From Martinezella tropici (lineage in GTDB: Bacteria > Pseudomonadota > Alphaproteobacteria > Rhizobiales > Rhizobiaceae), in contig JUHI01000016.1 of NCBI GenBank assembly GCA_000799755.1, positions 1 to 64,000 of the forward strand: a stretch of 64,000 bases of DNA. Direction: 5' to 3'. Each line of letters opens with the position of its first letter. Within the stretch, counting starts at the first letter, position 1. This document shows positions 24,126 through 32,595 of the stretch, piece by piece. The position numbers and the translations under genes were made by a program. Below the pieces are notes generated by a model that searched no databases, had not been told where the DNA came from, and saw only the letters and a list, made by a program, of their open reading frames with translations.

Positions 24126-25358
24126 ATGACCGATACCGTCACCGATCGCTTTCTTCGCTATGTTGTCGTCGATACGCAATCGGACCCGACTTCGGCCACA
24201 CAACCCTCCACCGCCAAGCAAAAGAATCTCGGGCGCATCCTCGCCGAGGAGTTGCTAGCCATAGGACTTGCCGACGCGCATTTGGACGAGCACGGTTATG
24301 TCTATGCCACCATTCCATCGAACGTTGACAAGGCGGTTCCCGTCATCTGCTTTTGTTCCCACATGGACACGGCGCCCGATTTCACGGGCACGAACGTCAA
24401 GCCGCAGATCCTGCAAAACTATTCCGGCGGCGATATCCGCCTCAGCGGTGATCCGCAGCAGGTCATTCGCGTCGATGAGCATCCTGCCCTGCGCGATCAG
24501 ATCGGCAACGACATCATTACCTCGGACGGCACGACGCTGCTCGGGGCCGACGACAAGGCCGGCCTCGCCGAAATCGTCGCTGCGGCCAAATATCTTGTCG
24601 ACAATCCCGATATCCGCCACGGCACCATCAAGCTTCTGTTCACGACCGATGAAGAGATCGGACGCGGCGTCGACAAGGTCGATTTGAAGAAACTGGGGGC
24701 GCAATTCGCCTATACGGTCGACGGAGAAACGGCGGGCCACATAGAGGACGAGACTTTTTCCGCTGACAGCGTCGAAATCGTCATACAGGGTGTTGCCATT
24801 CATCCAGGCTTTGCCAAAGGAAAGATGGAAAACGCCATCAGGATTGCCGGCGCCATTATCGACAGGCTGCCGAGAGACATCGCTCCCGAAGCGACAGACG
24901 GCCGCGACGGCTTCATCCATCCCACAGGTGTCAGCGGCTCGATGGAAAAGGCGTCGCTCGGCTTCATCATCCGTGATTTTGCCGAACCGGGTCTTGTCGC
25001 CAAGGAGGCCATGCTCGAGGCGATCGTCAAGGACGTCATGAGGGCCTATCCCGGTTCGTCGCACACGTTTACGGTCCGTCATCAATACCGCAATATGAAA
25101 ACTATCCTCGATCGCCACCCGGAGATCGTCGAAAACGCAGTCGAAGCGATCCGCCGAGCCGGCATGACGCCGGTGCGCGGCAGCATTCGCGGCGGCACGG
25201 ATGGTTCCAGGCTCTCCTTCATGGGACTGCCCTCAGCCAATCTCTTTGCCGGCGGCCATGCCTTTCATTCACCCCTAGAGTGGGTCAGCCGCCAGGACAT
25301 GGAAAGAGCCGTCAAGACGCTTGTCGAATTGGCGAAGGTTTGGGCTGAACGTTCCTGA
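24126..25358 (+). CDS. pepT: peptidase T (tripeptide aminopeptidase)
   Basis: The 410-residue M20B metallopeptidase matches PepT length and motifs: CSHMDTAPDF (first zinc ligand His), GADDKAGLAEI (bridging Asp), TDEEIGRG (catalytic Glu and metal Glu), TVDGETAGHIEDE, and the C-terminal RGGTDGSRLS and GGHAFHSPLEWV. It removes the N-terminal residue from tripeptides in the cytoplasm. The start at 24126 has TTGGAG eight bases upstream; the ATG at 24093 is less likely. Confidence 0.93.
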   Translation: MTDTVTDRFLRYVVVDTQSDPTSATQPSTAKQKNLGRILAEELLAIGLADAHLDEHGYVYATIPSNVDKAVPVICFCSHMDTAPDFTGTNVKPQILQNYSGGDIRLSGDPQQVIRVDEHPALRDQIGNDIITSDGTTLLGADDKAGLAEIVAAAKYLVDNPDIRHGTIKLLFTTDEEIGRGVDKVDLKKLGAQFAYTVDGETAGHIEDETFSADSVEIVIQGVAIHPGFAKGKMENAIRIAGAIIDRLPRDIAPEATDGRDGFIHPTGVSGSMEKASLGFIIRDFAEPGLVAKEAMLEAIVKDVMRAYPGSSHTFTVRHQYRNMKTILDRHPEIVENAVEAIRRAGMTPVRGSIRGGTDGSRLSFMGLPSANLFAGGHAFHSPLEWVSRQDMERAVKTLVELAKVWAERS

Positions 25359-25510
25359 CGACTTCCGAGAATAGGCGTCATTCATCCTACAAAAGCAGAG
25401 TAAGCCTGTCGCGAAATAGGGCATTTCAGCGTGCACGGAACTAATTTCATTGGCATTATGCAAGGCATCCGTGAATTTTTATATTGATGCATTACTAAAT
25501 TAGATTATTC

Positions 25511-25516
25511 TATAAT
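25511..25516 (+). promoter_or_regulatory. possible -10 box before the glycine-rich protein gene
   Basis: A perfect TATAAT lies in the AT-rich stretch 25470-25525, 117 bp before the gene. No good -35 sits 16-18 bp upstream (TTGATG at 25484 is 21 bp away), so support is partial. Confidence 0.35.
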
Positions 25517-25633
25517 GTAGTCTTGGGAGGAAAGGAGAATAAGAAAGCCCCCTTCATTCCAACTCTACGGTGCGCGCGCTCCGACAATCAGAAACAGGCC
25601 CTCTAACGGCCTAACCTGAAACGGAGTCTAGTC

Positions 25634-26416
25634 ATGAAAATACAATCCTCACGGATGGCAATCGCTGCATCCGCATTTCTTCTGTTGGCTTCGACAAGCT
25701 ATGCAGCGCCGGGCGGCGGTACAGATCACGGCGGCAGCCGGTCCGGAAGCGGCGGACTGGGAGCAGGCGTCGGCGTATCGGTCGGCGGTATCAATGCCGG
25801 CGTAGGCGCCGGGCTCGGCTCCAACGGGCTTAGTGCCGGTGTTGGTGCTTCGGTTGGTGGCACTAATGGCGTGAATGCCGGGCTGGGTGCTTCCGTATCC
25901 GGAACGAGCGGTGTCAATGCGGGTGCCGGCGCATCCGTCGGCGGGTCCGGCGGCATCAATGCCGGTGTCGGTGCGTCGGCCAATAGCAATGGTGTCAACG
26001 CAGGTCTCGGCGCATCGGTCGGCGGTTCAAGCGGTGTCAATGCCGGTGCTGGTGTTTCCGTCGGCGGGTCCGGAGTTGGCGTCGGTGTGGGTGTCGGCGT
26101 TGGCGGCGGCAGTTCCGGCAGCGGTACTGGCAGTGGAACGGGTACGGGCACTGGAACCGGCGGTACCGGCACCGGAGGAACCGGCATGGCGACCGGAGGA
26201 ACAGGCGGCACAAGCGGTTTTGGTCTGGGTTCGGGCAATTCCTCGGGCACAGGATCGAGCGCTCGCACGCTCGCCGCGTTCCGCACCATGTCGAGCGCCG
26301 AGCAAAAGCGCATGCTGATCGCCTGTCGCCAGGTGACGGCTTCGGGTAGTTTCGATGCCGGTCTTGTCAGTCTCTGCCGGCTCCTGCGCAGCACAGCGAG
26401 CGCGGGCGGCCTATAG
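25634..26416 (+). CDS. secreted glycine-rich repeat protein
   Basis: The 260-residue protein has a signal peptide (about residues 1-25, ending TSYA before APGGG). Residues 53-147 are seven tandem units of 13-14 residues of the form V/I-N-A-G-x-G-A-S-V-G-G-x-x-G. A GV- and GTG-repeat tract follows, and then a non-repetitive tail (residues about 213-260, with two Cys, containing EQKRMLIACRQV). There is no catalytic motif. It is likely an extracellular or cell-surface structural protein; the regular Gly/Ala/Val pattern suggests a beta-solenoid or disordered matrix (inference). I do not recognise a named family. Upstream is an AT-rich 275-bp region. Confidence 0.75.
   Translation: MKIQSSRMAIAASAFLLLASTSYAAPGGGTDHGGSRSGSGGLGAGVGVSVGGINAGVGAGLGSNGLSAGVGASVGGTNGVNAGLGASVSGTSGVNAGAGASVGGSGGINAGVGASANSNGVNAGLGASVGGSSGVNAGAGVSVGGSGVGVGVGVGVGGGSSGSGTGSGTGTGTGTGGTGTGGTGMATGGTGGTSGFGLGSGNSSGTGSSARTLAAFRTMSSAEQKRMLIACRQVTASGSFDAGLVSLCRLLRSTASAGGL
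25790..26074 (+). repeat. tandem 39/42-bp coding repeats (seven units)
   Basis: The DNA coding for the seven glycine-rich units consists of degenerate 39-42-bp direct repeats in frame. The units differ at many third positions, which argues for an old, selected repeat rather than recent slippage. It is not a CRISPR: there are no unique spacers and the frame is open throughout. Confidence 0.7.
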
Positions 26417-26514
26417 GCGGTTCAACATCGGCGCATCAAGGCCGATCTTGTCTTGGGATAGAGCCCTGCACCCGTTGCCCTGATATCGGCAACGGGCGCG
26501 GACCCGCGTCGCAG

Positions 26515-27156
26515 TTACCAATCTATGCGGGCGACATTGTCGATCGCCTGCCGACTGCGACGCAACATCATGCCGGGCGCATCCGCGGCTCGGTTCAACA
26601 GATGGCGCGCGCCCGCCAGCGGATGAAATCCGACCCTTTCCTCCACTACAGGAGCCTCCATCACAGGAGAAGGTTCGTCATATGCGGGCGGCGGAGCCGC
26701 CTCTGCATATTCCGGATGTCCTGCTATTAGCGGGTCCCGCGTCTCGCATTGCGGCAGGCAACGATCGAATTGTTCGACGTTACGAGATGCCTCGACCTTG
26801 GCCTTCGCAACATCGGAATGCGAGGCAACGCGCTTTACCGGCGCGCTAGTTCTAACCACGGCGGCAAGCGGCGACGGTTGCGGGATCGGTACTGTCATCG
26901 ACAACACCTGCGGTCTGGCGGGGCTGGCATCGACTGCCGACTGCAATTGGTTCATGGCAAGCCGCTGTGCGGGTGCTGCGCTGTTGATCGCAATGCGTCC
27001 GCCATCATCGATATATCGCATGGAGTGATCGCTGGGACCGGTTTGAACGATCACGTAGAAGGCGGCGACAACCGTGCCGCAAACGGCAAGACCGGAACCT
27101 AATCTCTTCGTCGCCTCGCTTTGGCCGTTCCACCATCTCATAGGCTGCGCATCCAT
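26515..27156 (-). CDS. hypothetical membrane-anchored protein
   Basis: The 213-residue protein has one N-terminal membrane segment (about residues 20-40, LGSGLAVCGTVVAAFYVIV) and a Pro/Ala-rich, probably disordered, periplasmic part. It has two close Cys (CLPQCETRD) and a basic C-terminal end (MLRRSRQAIDNVARIDW). I do not recognise a family. AAAGGAG stands six bases before the ATG, so expression is credible. Confidence 0.6.
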   Translation of the reverse strand: MDAQPMRWWNGQSEATKRLGSGLAVCGTVVAAFYVIVQTGPSDHSMRYIDDGGRIAINSAAPAQRLAMNQLQSAVDASPARPQVLSMTVPIPQPSPLAAVVRTSAPVKRVASHSDVAKAKVEASRNVEQFDRCLPQCETRDPLIAGHPEYAEAAPPPAYDEPSPVMEAPVVEERVGFHPLAGARHLLNRAADAPGMMLRRSRQAIDNVARIDW

Positions 27157-27975
27157 CGACCGCTCCTTTGGGCAAGTTCTCAGCTACCCATCTTCACGCA
27201 AACTGTGGCGGGGCTTTTACCGAAACGTGGCCAATTGCGGACGTTTTGCAAAGAAATGTTGACGAATGTGCTTTGCGTATTCCCATCCCCTTATGAGATG
27301 CCGCGCCAGACTTCCTTGCAGCGAGCGAAATTGAGCGCGTCGCAGCGCCATAGAACCCTGCGGATATTGAAGGAGCCGCGATATTCGAGGCAATGCCGGC
27401 ATACGCAATTTCTATCTTGTGCCTGGGACAATTGGGCTCGGCATAAACCCGCGACCAATCTCTGAAACGTCACCGGGCGGCGGCGGCACCATCCTCGCGA
27501 TATCCCTCGATAGAAGGTGGCAAGACGGCCAATAATACTTTCAGAGGAAGGTCAGGTGAAATACCGGAGCCCACTCTCCAGCTGCTGGGTTTTCGCGGAT
27601 AGCGAGTATCGGTGCAATGACTGTGAACATACGGGAAGAATTGATATTTCTGCATCGGCTATATAACTGAAGCAACGAATCATGCGGCGTTGCCGTGACC
27701 TCTAAAATCGCTGATTCGCTCAGATTCCGTCCGGTACTCCCGCGGTAGTTATGCCGGTAGTGCGCAAAATCTATCAGGAATTATTAACCATGTTTTTCAA
27801 AAATATTGGGTATCTGCGGGTATTTATTAAATAAATCGAGCATCTACTGGAGAGCTATTCTTTCGATACTGTCGCATACGCCGATGCCATTTCCGGCCTC
27901 ATTGCCAGCGAAGCATATATGTGCTTATTTTATTATATTCTGATATTTCTGAGGTACATGCGAAGGGGAATGTGA
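27157..27975. other. gene-free 0.8-kb region upstream of the pilus operon
   Basis: Open frames here (up to 114 residues) lack family resemblance, good ribosome sites or rhizobial codon pattern. The right half (27765-27975) is distinctly AT-rich, as expected for a promoter and control region of the pilus operon, but I cannot point to a convincing -35/-10 pair. Confidence 0.5.
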
Positions 27976-28473
27976 ATGCTGAGAATGCTCTGCGGCGCCA
28001 CCCTTATTGGTATCGCAATGACCATAGCAGCGCCATCCGCCATGGCTGCCACTGCAACCGCCAATATGACGGTTACCATCACTATCCAGTCACAGTGCCT
28101 GGTCCAGAGTGCCAATACTCTCAACTTCGGCACAAACGGTGTCATAACCGCCAATATCGACCAGGCAACCACCATCGGTGTGCAATGCACATCCGGTGCT
28201 ACCTACAATGTAGGCATGAGCGCCGGTGCAGGAGCCGGAGCGACGACAGCAGTCCGTCTCATGACAGGTCCGGCAAATGCGACGATCAATTATGCCATCT
28301 ACAGCGACGCCAACCGAACGCAGACGTGGGGCGTGACCATAGGCACCGATACTGTTTCCGGCACGGGCAATGGCGCGGTCCAGACCATAAATGTCTATGG
28401 TCGTGTACCTCCGCAAACGACACCCGCTGCGGGTGTCTACAACGATACCGTGGCGGTTACCGTCACCTACTGA
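27976..28473 (+). CDS. spore coat U (SCPU) domain pilin-like subunit
   Basis: The 165-residue secreted protein has a signal peptide (ending SAMA before ATATA) and one SCPU domain. The domain begins ITIQSQCLVQSANTLNFG, continues through TIGVQCTSGATYNVGM and LMTGPANATINYAIYSD, and ends VYGRVPPQTTPAAGVYNDTVAVTVTY. SCPU proteins are the structural subunits of archaic chaperone-usher pili such as Csu. AAGGGG precedes the ATG. It is the first gene of a four-gene operon. Confidence 0.88.
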   Translation: MLRMLCGATLIGIAMTIAAPSAMAATATANMTVTITIQSQCLVQSANTLNFGTNGVITANIDQATTIGVQCTSGATYNVGMSAGAGAGATTAVRLMTGPANATINYAIYSDANRTQTWGVTIGTDTVSGTGNGAVQTINVYGRVPPQTTPAAGVYNDTVAVTVTY

Positions 28474-28498
28474 AAACTCATAGATCCAGGAGACCGTC

Positions 28499-29218
28499 AT
28501 GCAACGCATGTTGCCACGCATTGCTGCGACTATGCTTTTGCTTCTCAGTGCTTACAGCGTAAATGCAGCATCCCTGCGAGTAGCACCCACGAGTCTCGAA
28601 CTTATTGCGCCATCGGCGACCACGGTCTTGAACCTGGCCAATGAAGGAGATCATCCGATCAATGTCCAGATACGCGTTTTCAAGTGGAGCCAGACGGGCG
28701 GCGTAGAAAGCCTGGAGCCGACACGGGATGTCGTTGCCAGCCCTCCCTCGACGCGGATGAGTCCAAACGCCCAATATGTGGTCAGAGTGGTTCGCACGAG
28801 CAAGGTTCCCGTCAGGGCGGAGGAGACCTATCGCGTCATCGTCGACGAACTGCCGGACCCCTCCCGCGCCCGCGCCGGTACCGTAACATTCATCATGCGC
28901 CAGTCGATTCCGGTCTTTTTCAAACGACCGGACGTGAAGCCTGCCGATATAGCCTGGAGCCTCAAACGACAGGGCAACAGCCTCTCGCTCACCGGCAAGA
29001 ATAATGGTGGCAGCCGCTTCCGTCTCTCGAACGCGATCCTGGCGCAAGGGCCGACGAAGATCGGCAGCCGCAACGGGCTGGTCGGATATGTACTTGCCGG
29101 CGCCACCATGCAGTGGCCGATAGGAGCGGCCAAGTCTCTTACCGGCGGCGGCGTAACACTCCATGGCCAGAGCGATCTTGGGCCGTTCGATGCTAAAGTC
29201 GCCGTTAATCAACCGTAG
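28499..29218 (+). CDS. periplasmic pilus assembly chaperone
   Basis: The 239-residue PapD-like chaperone of the archaic (Csu-type) branch has a signal peptide (about 1-22, ending VNA before ASLRV). The Ig-like chaperone pattern includes LRVAPTSLELIAP, TVLNLANEGDHPINVQIRVFKW and AEETYRVIVDELPDP, plus a C-terminal lobe. It delivers subunits to the usher by donor-strand complementation in the periplasm. AGGAGACCGTC precedes the ATG. Confidence 0.9.
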   Translation: MQRMLPRIAATMLLLLSAYSVNAASLRVAPTSLELIAPSATTVLNLANEGDHPINVQIRVFKWSQTGGVESLEPTRDVVASPPSTRMSPNAQYVVRVVRTSKVPVRAEETYRVIVDELPDPSRARAGTVTFIMRQSIPVFFKRPDVKPADIAWSLKRQGNSLSLTGKNNGGSRFRLSNAILAQGPTKIGSRNGLVGYVLAGATMQWPIGAAKSLTGGGVTLHGQSDLGPFDAKVAVNQP

Positions 29219-31604
29219 TGCCGGCGCGGTTTTCATATGCATCCTTTTCTCGGTGCCGGCGCTGCGTGCTCAGGAAGTGCCCGCTTCGCCGGCGAATACA
29301 GCCCCGGCAGGCCAGCCGGCGTCCACACAGGACGTCTATCTGGAAGTATTCATCAACAATGCGTCGATGAAGATGATTGGCAATTTCAAGCAACGGTCGA
29401 ATGGCTCGCTAGCGGCAACCGCGGAAGAATTGCGCGAAGTTGGCATTAAGCCACCCGCCGGCATGGCGGATGACAAGCTGGTCGAACTCAGCGCCCTCCC
29501 CGGCCTGTCCTATCAGGTCGACGAAGAGACGCAGCGCCTCTATGTGCAGACGACCGACAAGGGCCGCGCGCCCCACATCATCAATGTGAGGCAGCAACAG
29601 CAAACTACGATACCCGCGCCTCAGGCGGGCTATGGCGCCGTCCTCAATTATTCTCTCTATGCGAGCTCCAACAATCTCTCGCAGAGCAGTTCGAACCTTT
29701 TTCAGGGAATATCGGGATCATTCGATGCCCGTTTCTTCAGCCCTTACGGCACGCTCAGCCAGTCCTTTCTCGCTGGCTATTCAAACGGAAGCCTTGATGG
29801 CATAACCCGCCTCAACACAACCTGGAGCTACTCCGACCCGAAAAGCCTCATTACCTACCGCGCCGGCGATCTGACAACGGGCGGCCTGTCCTGGACGCGG
29901 CCGGTCTATTTCGGCGGCATTCAGTTTCAGCGCAATTTTGCGCTTCGCTCGGATCTGGTGACTGAACCGCTACCCTCGTTTACCGGGAGCGCCGCTGTTC
30001 CTTCGACGCTCGATATCTATACACAGAACGTCCGCACCTATTCGAGCGACGTTCCGGCCGGACCTTTCGAGGTCACCAATCTGCCGGTCTTTTCCGGCGG
30101 TGGGCAAGCAACCGTCGTGGTGCGTGACAGCCTTGGGCAGCAAACGACGCAAACCCTACCCTTCTACTCCTCCAACTGGCTTCTGCGCGGCGGCCTATTG
30201 GATTTCTCGGCGGAGCTCGGCATTCCGCGCCTGAATTTCGGAACGGAATCAAACGACTATGACGGCCGCATCATGGGCGTTGCCACGGCGAGATACGGTC
30301 TGGCCGACTGGCTGACGCTGGAGGGCCATGTCGAGGGGGGCGCCGATCTTCTAAACGGCGGCGCGGGCGCCGCCTTTCCCATTGGCTCGTTCGGTGTAGG
30401 GTCAATTGCGGCTGCCGCCAGCAAAAGCGGGTCGCGCTCGGGTGCGCTTTTCAACGCTGCATTGGAGCTCGGCTACGACCGCTGGGCGCTCTACGCTCGC
30501 GTGCAGCGGACCTTTGACGATTATGACGACATAGCCTCGATCACCGCCCGGCCGACAACCAGCACAGCCGGAGACATGAGCATCCTCAGTGCCGGCGTGC
30601 CGCGCGCCATCGATCAGGTCACGCTTAGCGTGCCCACGCCGCTTGATCTCTCCAGCCTCAATCTCTCCTACACGAACCTCGAAAGCGCCGATGGCACTAG
30701 GAGCAAGATTGCCGGTCTTTCCTACAGTCAGACATTCAAGCGCGCGACTGTTTATGCCAGCGCCTTTACCGATCTCGACGACCGAAGCAATTTCGGATTC
30801 TTTGCCGGCCTGTCCATCCCCTTCGGCGGCAACATCACAGCCAATACCGGCGTGCAAGGCGGCCCCAACGGCCTCGATGTCGTTGCCGACGTGTCCAAGT
30901 CGATGCAGCAGGAAGACGGCAGTTGGGGCTGGCGGCTGCGTGCATCCCAAGGAGAGGATACCGATCGCGAAGCGGCGATCAGCTATCGGGCTCCCTTCGC
31001 GCAGGTCGAGGCCGGCGTCCAACAGCAGGACCATCAGACAAATGCGACTGCCAGGGTCGACGGCGCCATTGCGGTCGCCGGTGGTGGCATCTTCGCCACC
31101 AACCGGATCGACGATGCCTTTGCCGTCGTCGATGTCGGCGCTCCCGATGTCGAGGTTCAGCAGCAGAACAGACCTGCGGGCAAGACCGATTCGAACGGCC
31201 GGGTTCTCGTTCCCAATCTTAATTCCTATCAGCCGAATACCGTATCCATCGATCCCAGGAATCTTCCGGTCGATGCCGACGTGCCGGCGACGAAGGAGAT
31301 CGTCGTCCCGGCCGATCGCAGCGGCGTTGTCGTCAAGTTCGGCGTGTCCGAGGCGCCGCAGGCCGCCCTTGTCACCATCAAGGACAAGAATGGAGTGCTC
31401 CTGCGCCCCGGACTCAGCGGCACTCTTCAAGGATCGAGCGAGGATTTCGTCATCGGCTATGACGGCCAGGCCTATATCCGCGGACTACACGTAAAGAACG
31501 CAATCGATGTGTCGCTCGAGGACGGCTCGAAATGCCATGCCGAATTTACCTACAAGCCTCAGCGAGGCGAACAGGTGGTCATCGACGGCGTCTCGTGCCT
31601 TTGA
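29190..31604 (+). CDS. fimbrial outer membrane usher
   Basis: The 804-residue usher has a signal peptide (MLKSPLINRSAGAVFICILF, then SVPALRAQ). It shows the N-terminal periplasmic domain (VYLEVFINNASMKMIGNF), the long beta-barrel with GYGAVLNYSLYAS, and the plug and C-terminal domains (AGKTDSNGRVLVPNLNSYQPN, ending VVIDGVSCL). Ushers translocate and polymerise chaperone-subunit complexes across the outer membrane. I chose ATG 29190 because it gives a clean signal peptide; it overlaps the chaperone gene by 29 bp. Confidence 0.92.
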   Translation: MLKSPLINRSAGAVFICILFSVPALRAQEVPASPANTAPAGQPASTQDVYLEVFINNASMKMIGNFKQRSNGSLAATAEELREVGIKPPAGMADDKLVELSALPGLSYQVDEETQRLYVQTTDKGRAPHIINVRQQQQTTIPAPQAGYGAVLNYSLYASSNNLSQSSSNLFQGISGSFDARFFSPYGTLSQSFLAGYSNGSLDGITRLNTTWSYSDPKSLITYRAGDLTTGGLSWTRPVYFGGIQFQRNFALRSDLVTEPLPSFTGSAAVPSTLDIYTQNVRTYSSDVPAGPFEVTNLPVFSGGGQATVVVRDSLGQQTTQTLPFYSSNWLLRGGLLDFSAELGIPRLNFGTESNDYDGRIMGVATARYGLADWLTLEGHVEGGADLLNGGAGAAFPIGSFGVGSIAAAASKSGSRSGALFNAALELGYDRWALYARVQRTFDDYDDIASITARPTTSTAGDMSILSAGVPRAIDQVTLSVPTPLDLSSLNLSYTNLESADGTRSKIAGLSYSQTFKRATVYASAFTDLDDRSNFGFFAGLSIPFGGNITANTGVQGGPNGLDVVADVSKSMQQEDGSWGWRLRASQGEDTDREAAISYRAPFAQVEAGVQQQDHQTNATARVDGAIAVAGGGIFATNRIDDAFAVVDVGAPDVEVQQQNRPAGKTDSNGRVLVPNLNSYQPNTVSIDPRNLPVDADVPATKEIVVPADRSGVVVKFGVSEAPQAALVTIKDKNGVLLRPGLSGTLQGSSEDFVIGYDGQAYIRGLHVKNAIDVSLEDGSKCHAEFTYKPQRGEQVVIDGVSCL

Positions 31605-31618
31605 AAGGGAGAGGAAAG

Positions 31619-32581
31619 ATGCTGCGTTCGATCACTCTTTTGCTCATCTTGCTGCTGCCTTCGATATGCGCCGCGCAGAGTTGCAACTTCAGCGCGACCG
31701 ATATGAACTTTGGCGCGGTAGATACCCTATCGGGCACCCCGGTCAACATGACGTCGACGATAAGCGTGACTTGTTCCGGGGGGCTATTGGACCTGGGCAA
31801 ACGGCTGCTGATCTGCCCCAATATCGGTGCCGGCAGTGGTGGAGCATCTTCGAGCGCAGCCCGCCAGATGCTGAACGGAACCAGTTCGTTGGACTATCAG
31901 CTCTATTCGGACACCGGCCGCAGCGTGGTGTGGGGGTCGAGCAGCTGGCCCTATGCATCGCGGGCGCCGGTCTATGCGCTGACAATGTCCCTGTTGAATG
32001 GGTCGCTGATTGGAGCAACCGGCAGCATGACGATCTATGGAGCGGCACTCGGAACTCCATCGACGGCCGTGCCGGGCGCATTTACGTCCAGCTTCACGTC
32101 GACCTACAACGCCTTCTATTACGTCTACAGTAGCGCAACCAACTGCACTGCCCCCACGGGAACGATCGGAACCGCATCGTTCAACGTCAACGCCAGCGTT
32201 GCCGCCAACTGCCTGGTGAGCGTCCAGAACATCAATTTCGGAACGCAGGGCGTTTTGAGCGCCAATGTCGACGCAACCGGTTCAGTAACGGCGACTTGCT
32301 CGCCAGGCACGACCTATACGATCTCCCTGAACGGCGGCACCTCGAACGCCGCGCCGACTGCGCGACAGATGAAGATGGGAACGCAGGCGGTGACCTATGG
32401 CCTTTATAAGGATACGAACCGATCGCAGCCTTGGGGCGATGTCAATACGCCCGGCAGTACCGTTGCCGGAACCGGAACAGGCACCGGGCAGCTTCTGACC
32501 GTCTATGGCCGCGTGCCGCCGCAGACCACACCGGCTCCAGGCGTCTATACGGATACCGTGGTGGTGACGCTCACCTTTTGA
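31619..32581 (+). CDS. two-domain SCPU pilus subunit, probable tip adhesin
   Basis: The 320-residue secreted protein has a signal peptide (LLLILLLPSICA before AQSCN) and two SCPU-like domains: residues about 20-175 (NFSATDMNFGAVDTLSGTP) and 190-320 (CLVSVQNINFGTQGVLSAN). The second ends VYGRVPPQTTPAPGVYTDTV, almost identical to the end of the first subunit in the operon. A two-domain subunit in last place is the usual position of the CsuE-like tip adhesin. GGGAGAGGAAAG precedes the ATG. Confidence 0.88.
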   Translation: MLRSITLLLILLLPSICAAQSCNFSATDMNFGAVDTLSGTPVNMTSTISVTCSGGLLDLGKRLLICPNIGAGSGGASSSAARQMLNGTSSLDYQLYSDTGRSVVWGSSSWPYASRAPVYALTMSLLNGSLIGATGSMTIYGAALGTPSTAVPGAFTSSFTSTYNAFYYVYSSATNCTAPTGTIGTASFNVNASVAANCLVSVQNINFGTQGVLSANVDATGSVTATCSPGTTYTISLNGGTSNAAPTARQMKMGTQAVTYGLYKDTNRSQPWGDVNTPGSTVAGTGTGTGQLLTVYGRVPPQTTPAPGVYTDTVVVTLTF

Positions 32582-32595
32582 GCGGCAAGTCATCG

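Noticed and set aside
25790..26074. Direct repeats that could look like a CRISPR array
   Set aside because: Units are contiguous, degenerate and in frame within a secreted protein; there are no spacers and no cas genes in the window.
25726..26394. Proline-rich 222-residue frame on the minus strand
   Set aside because: It is the antisense image of the glycine-rich repeat gene; the Pro-Pro-Val/Pro-Thr pattern follows from GGN and GTN codons on the other strand, and it has no start context.
27121..27465. Frames in the 0.8-kb gap before the pilus operon
   Set aside because: They overlap the start of the membrane-anchored hypothetical gene, lack ribosome sites and show no protein-like pattern.
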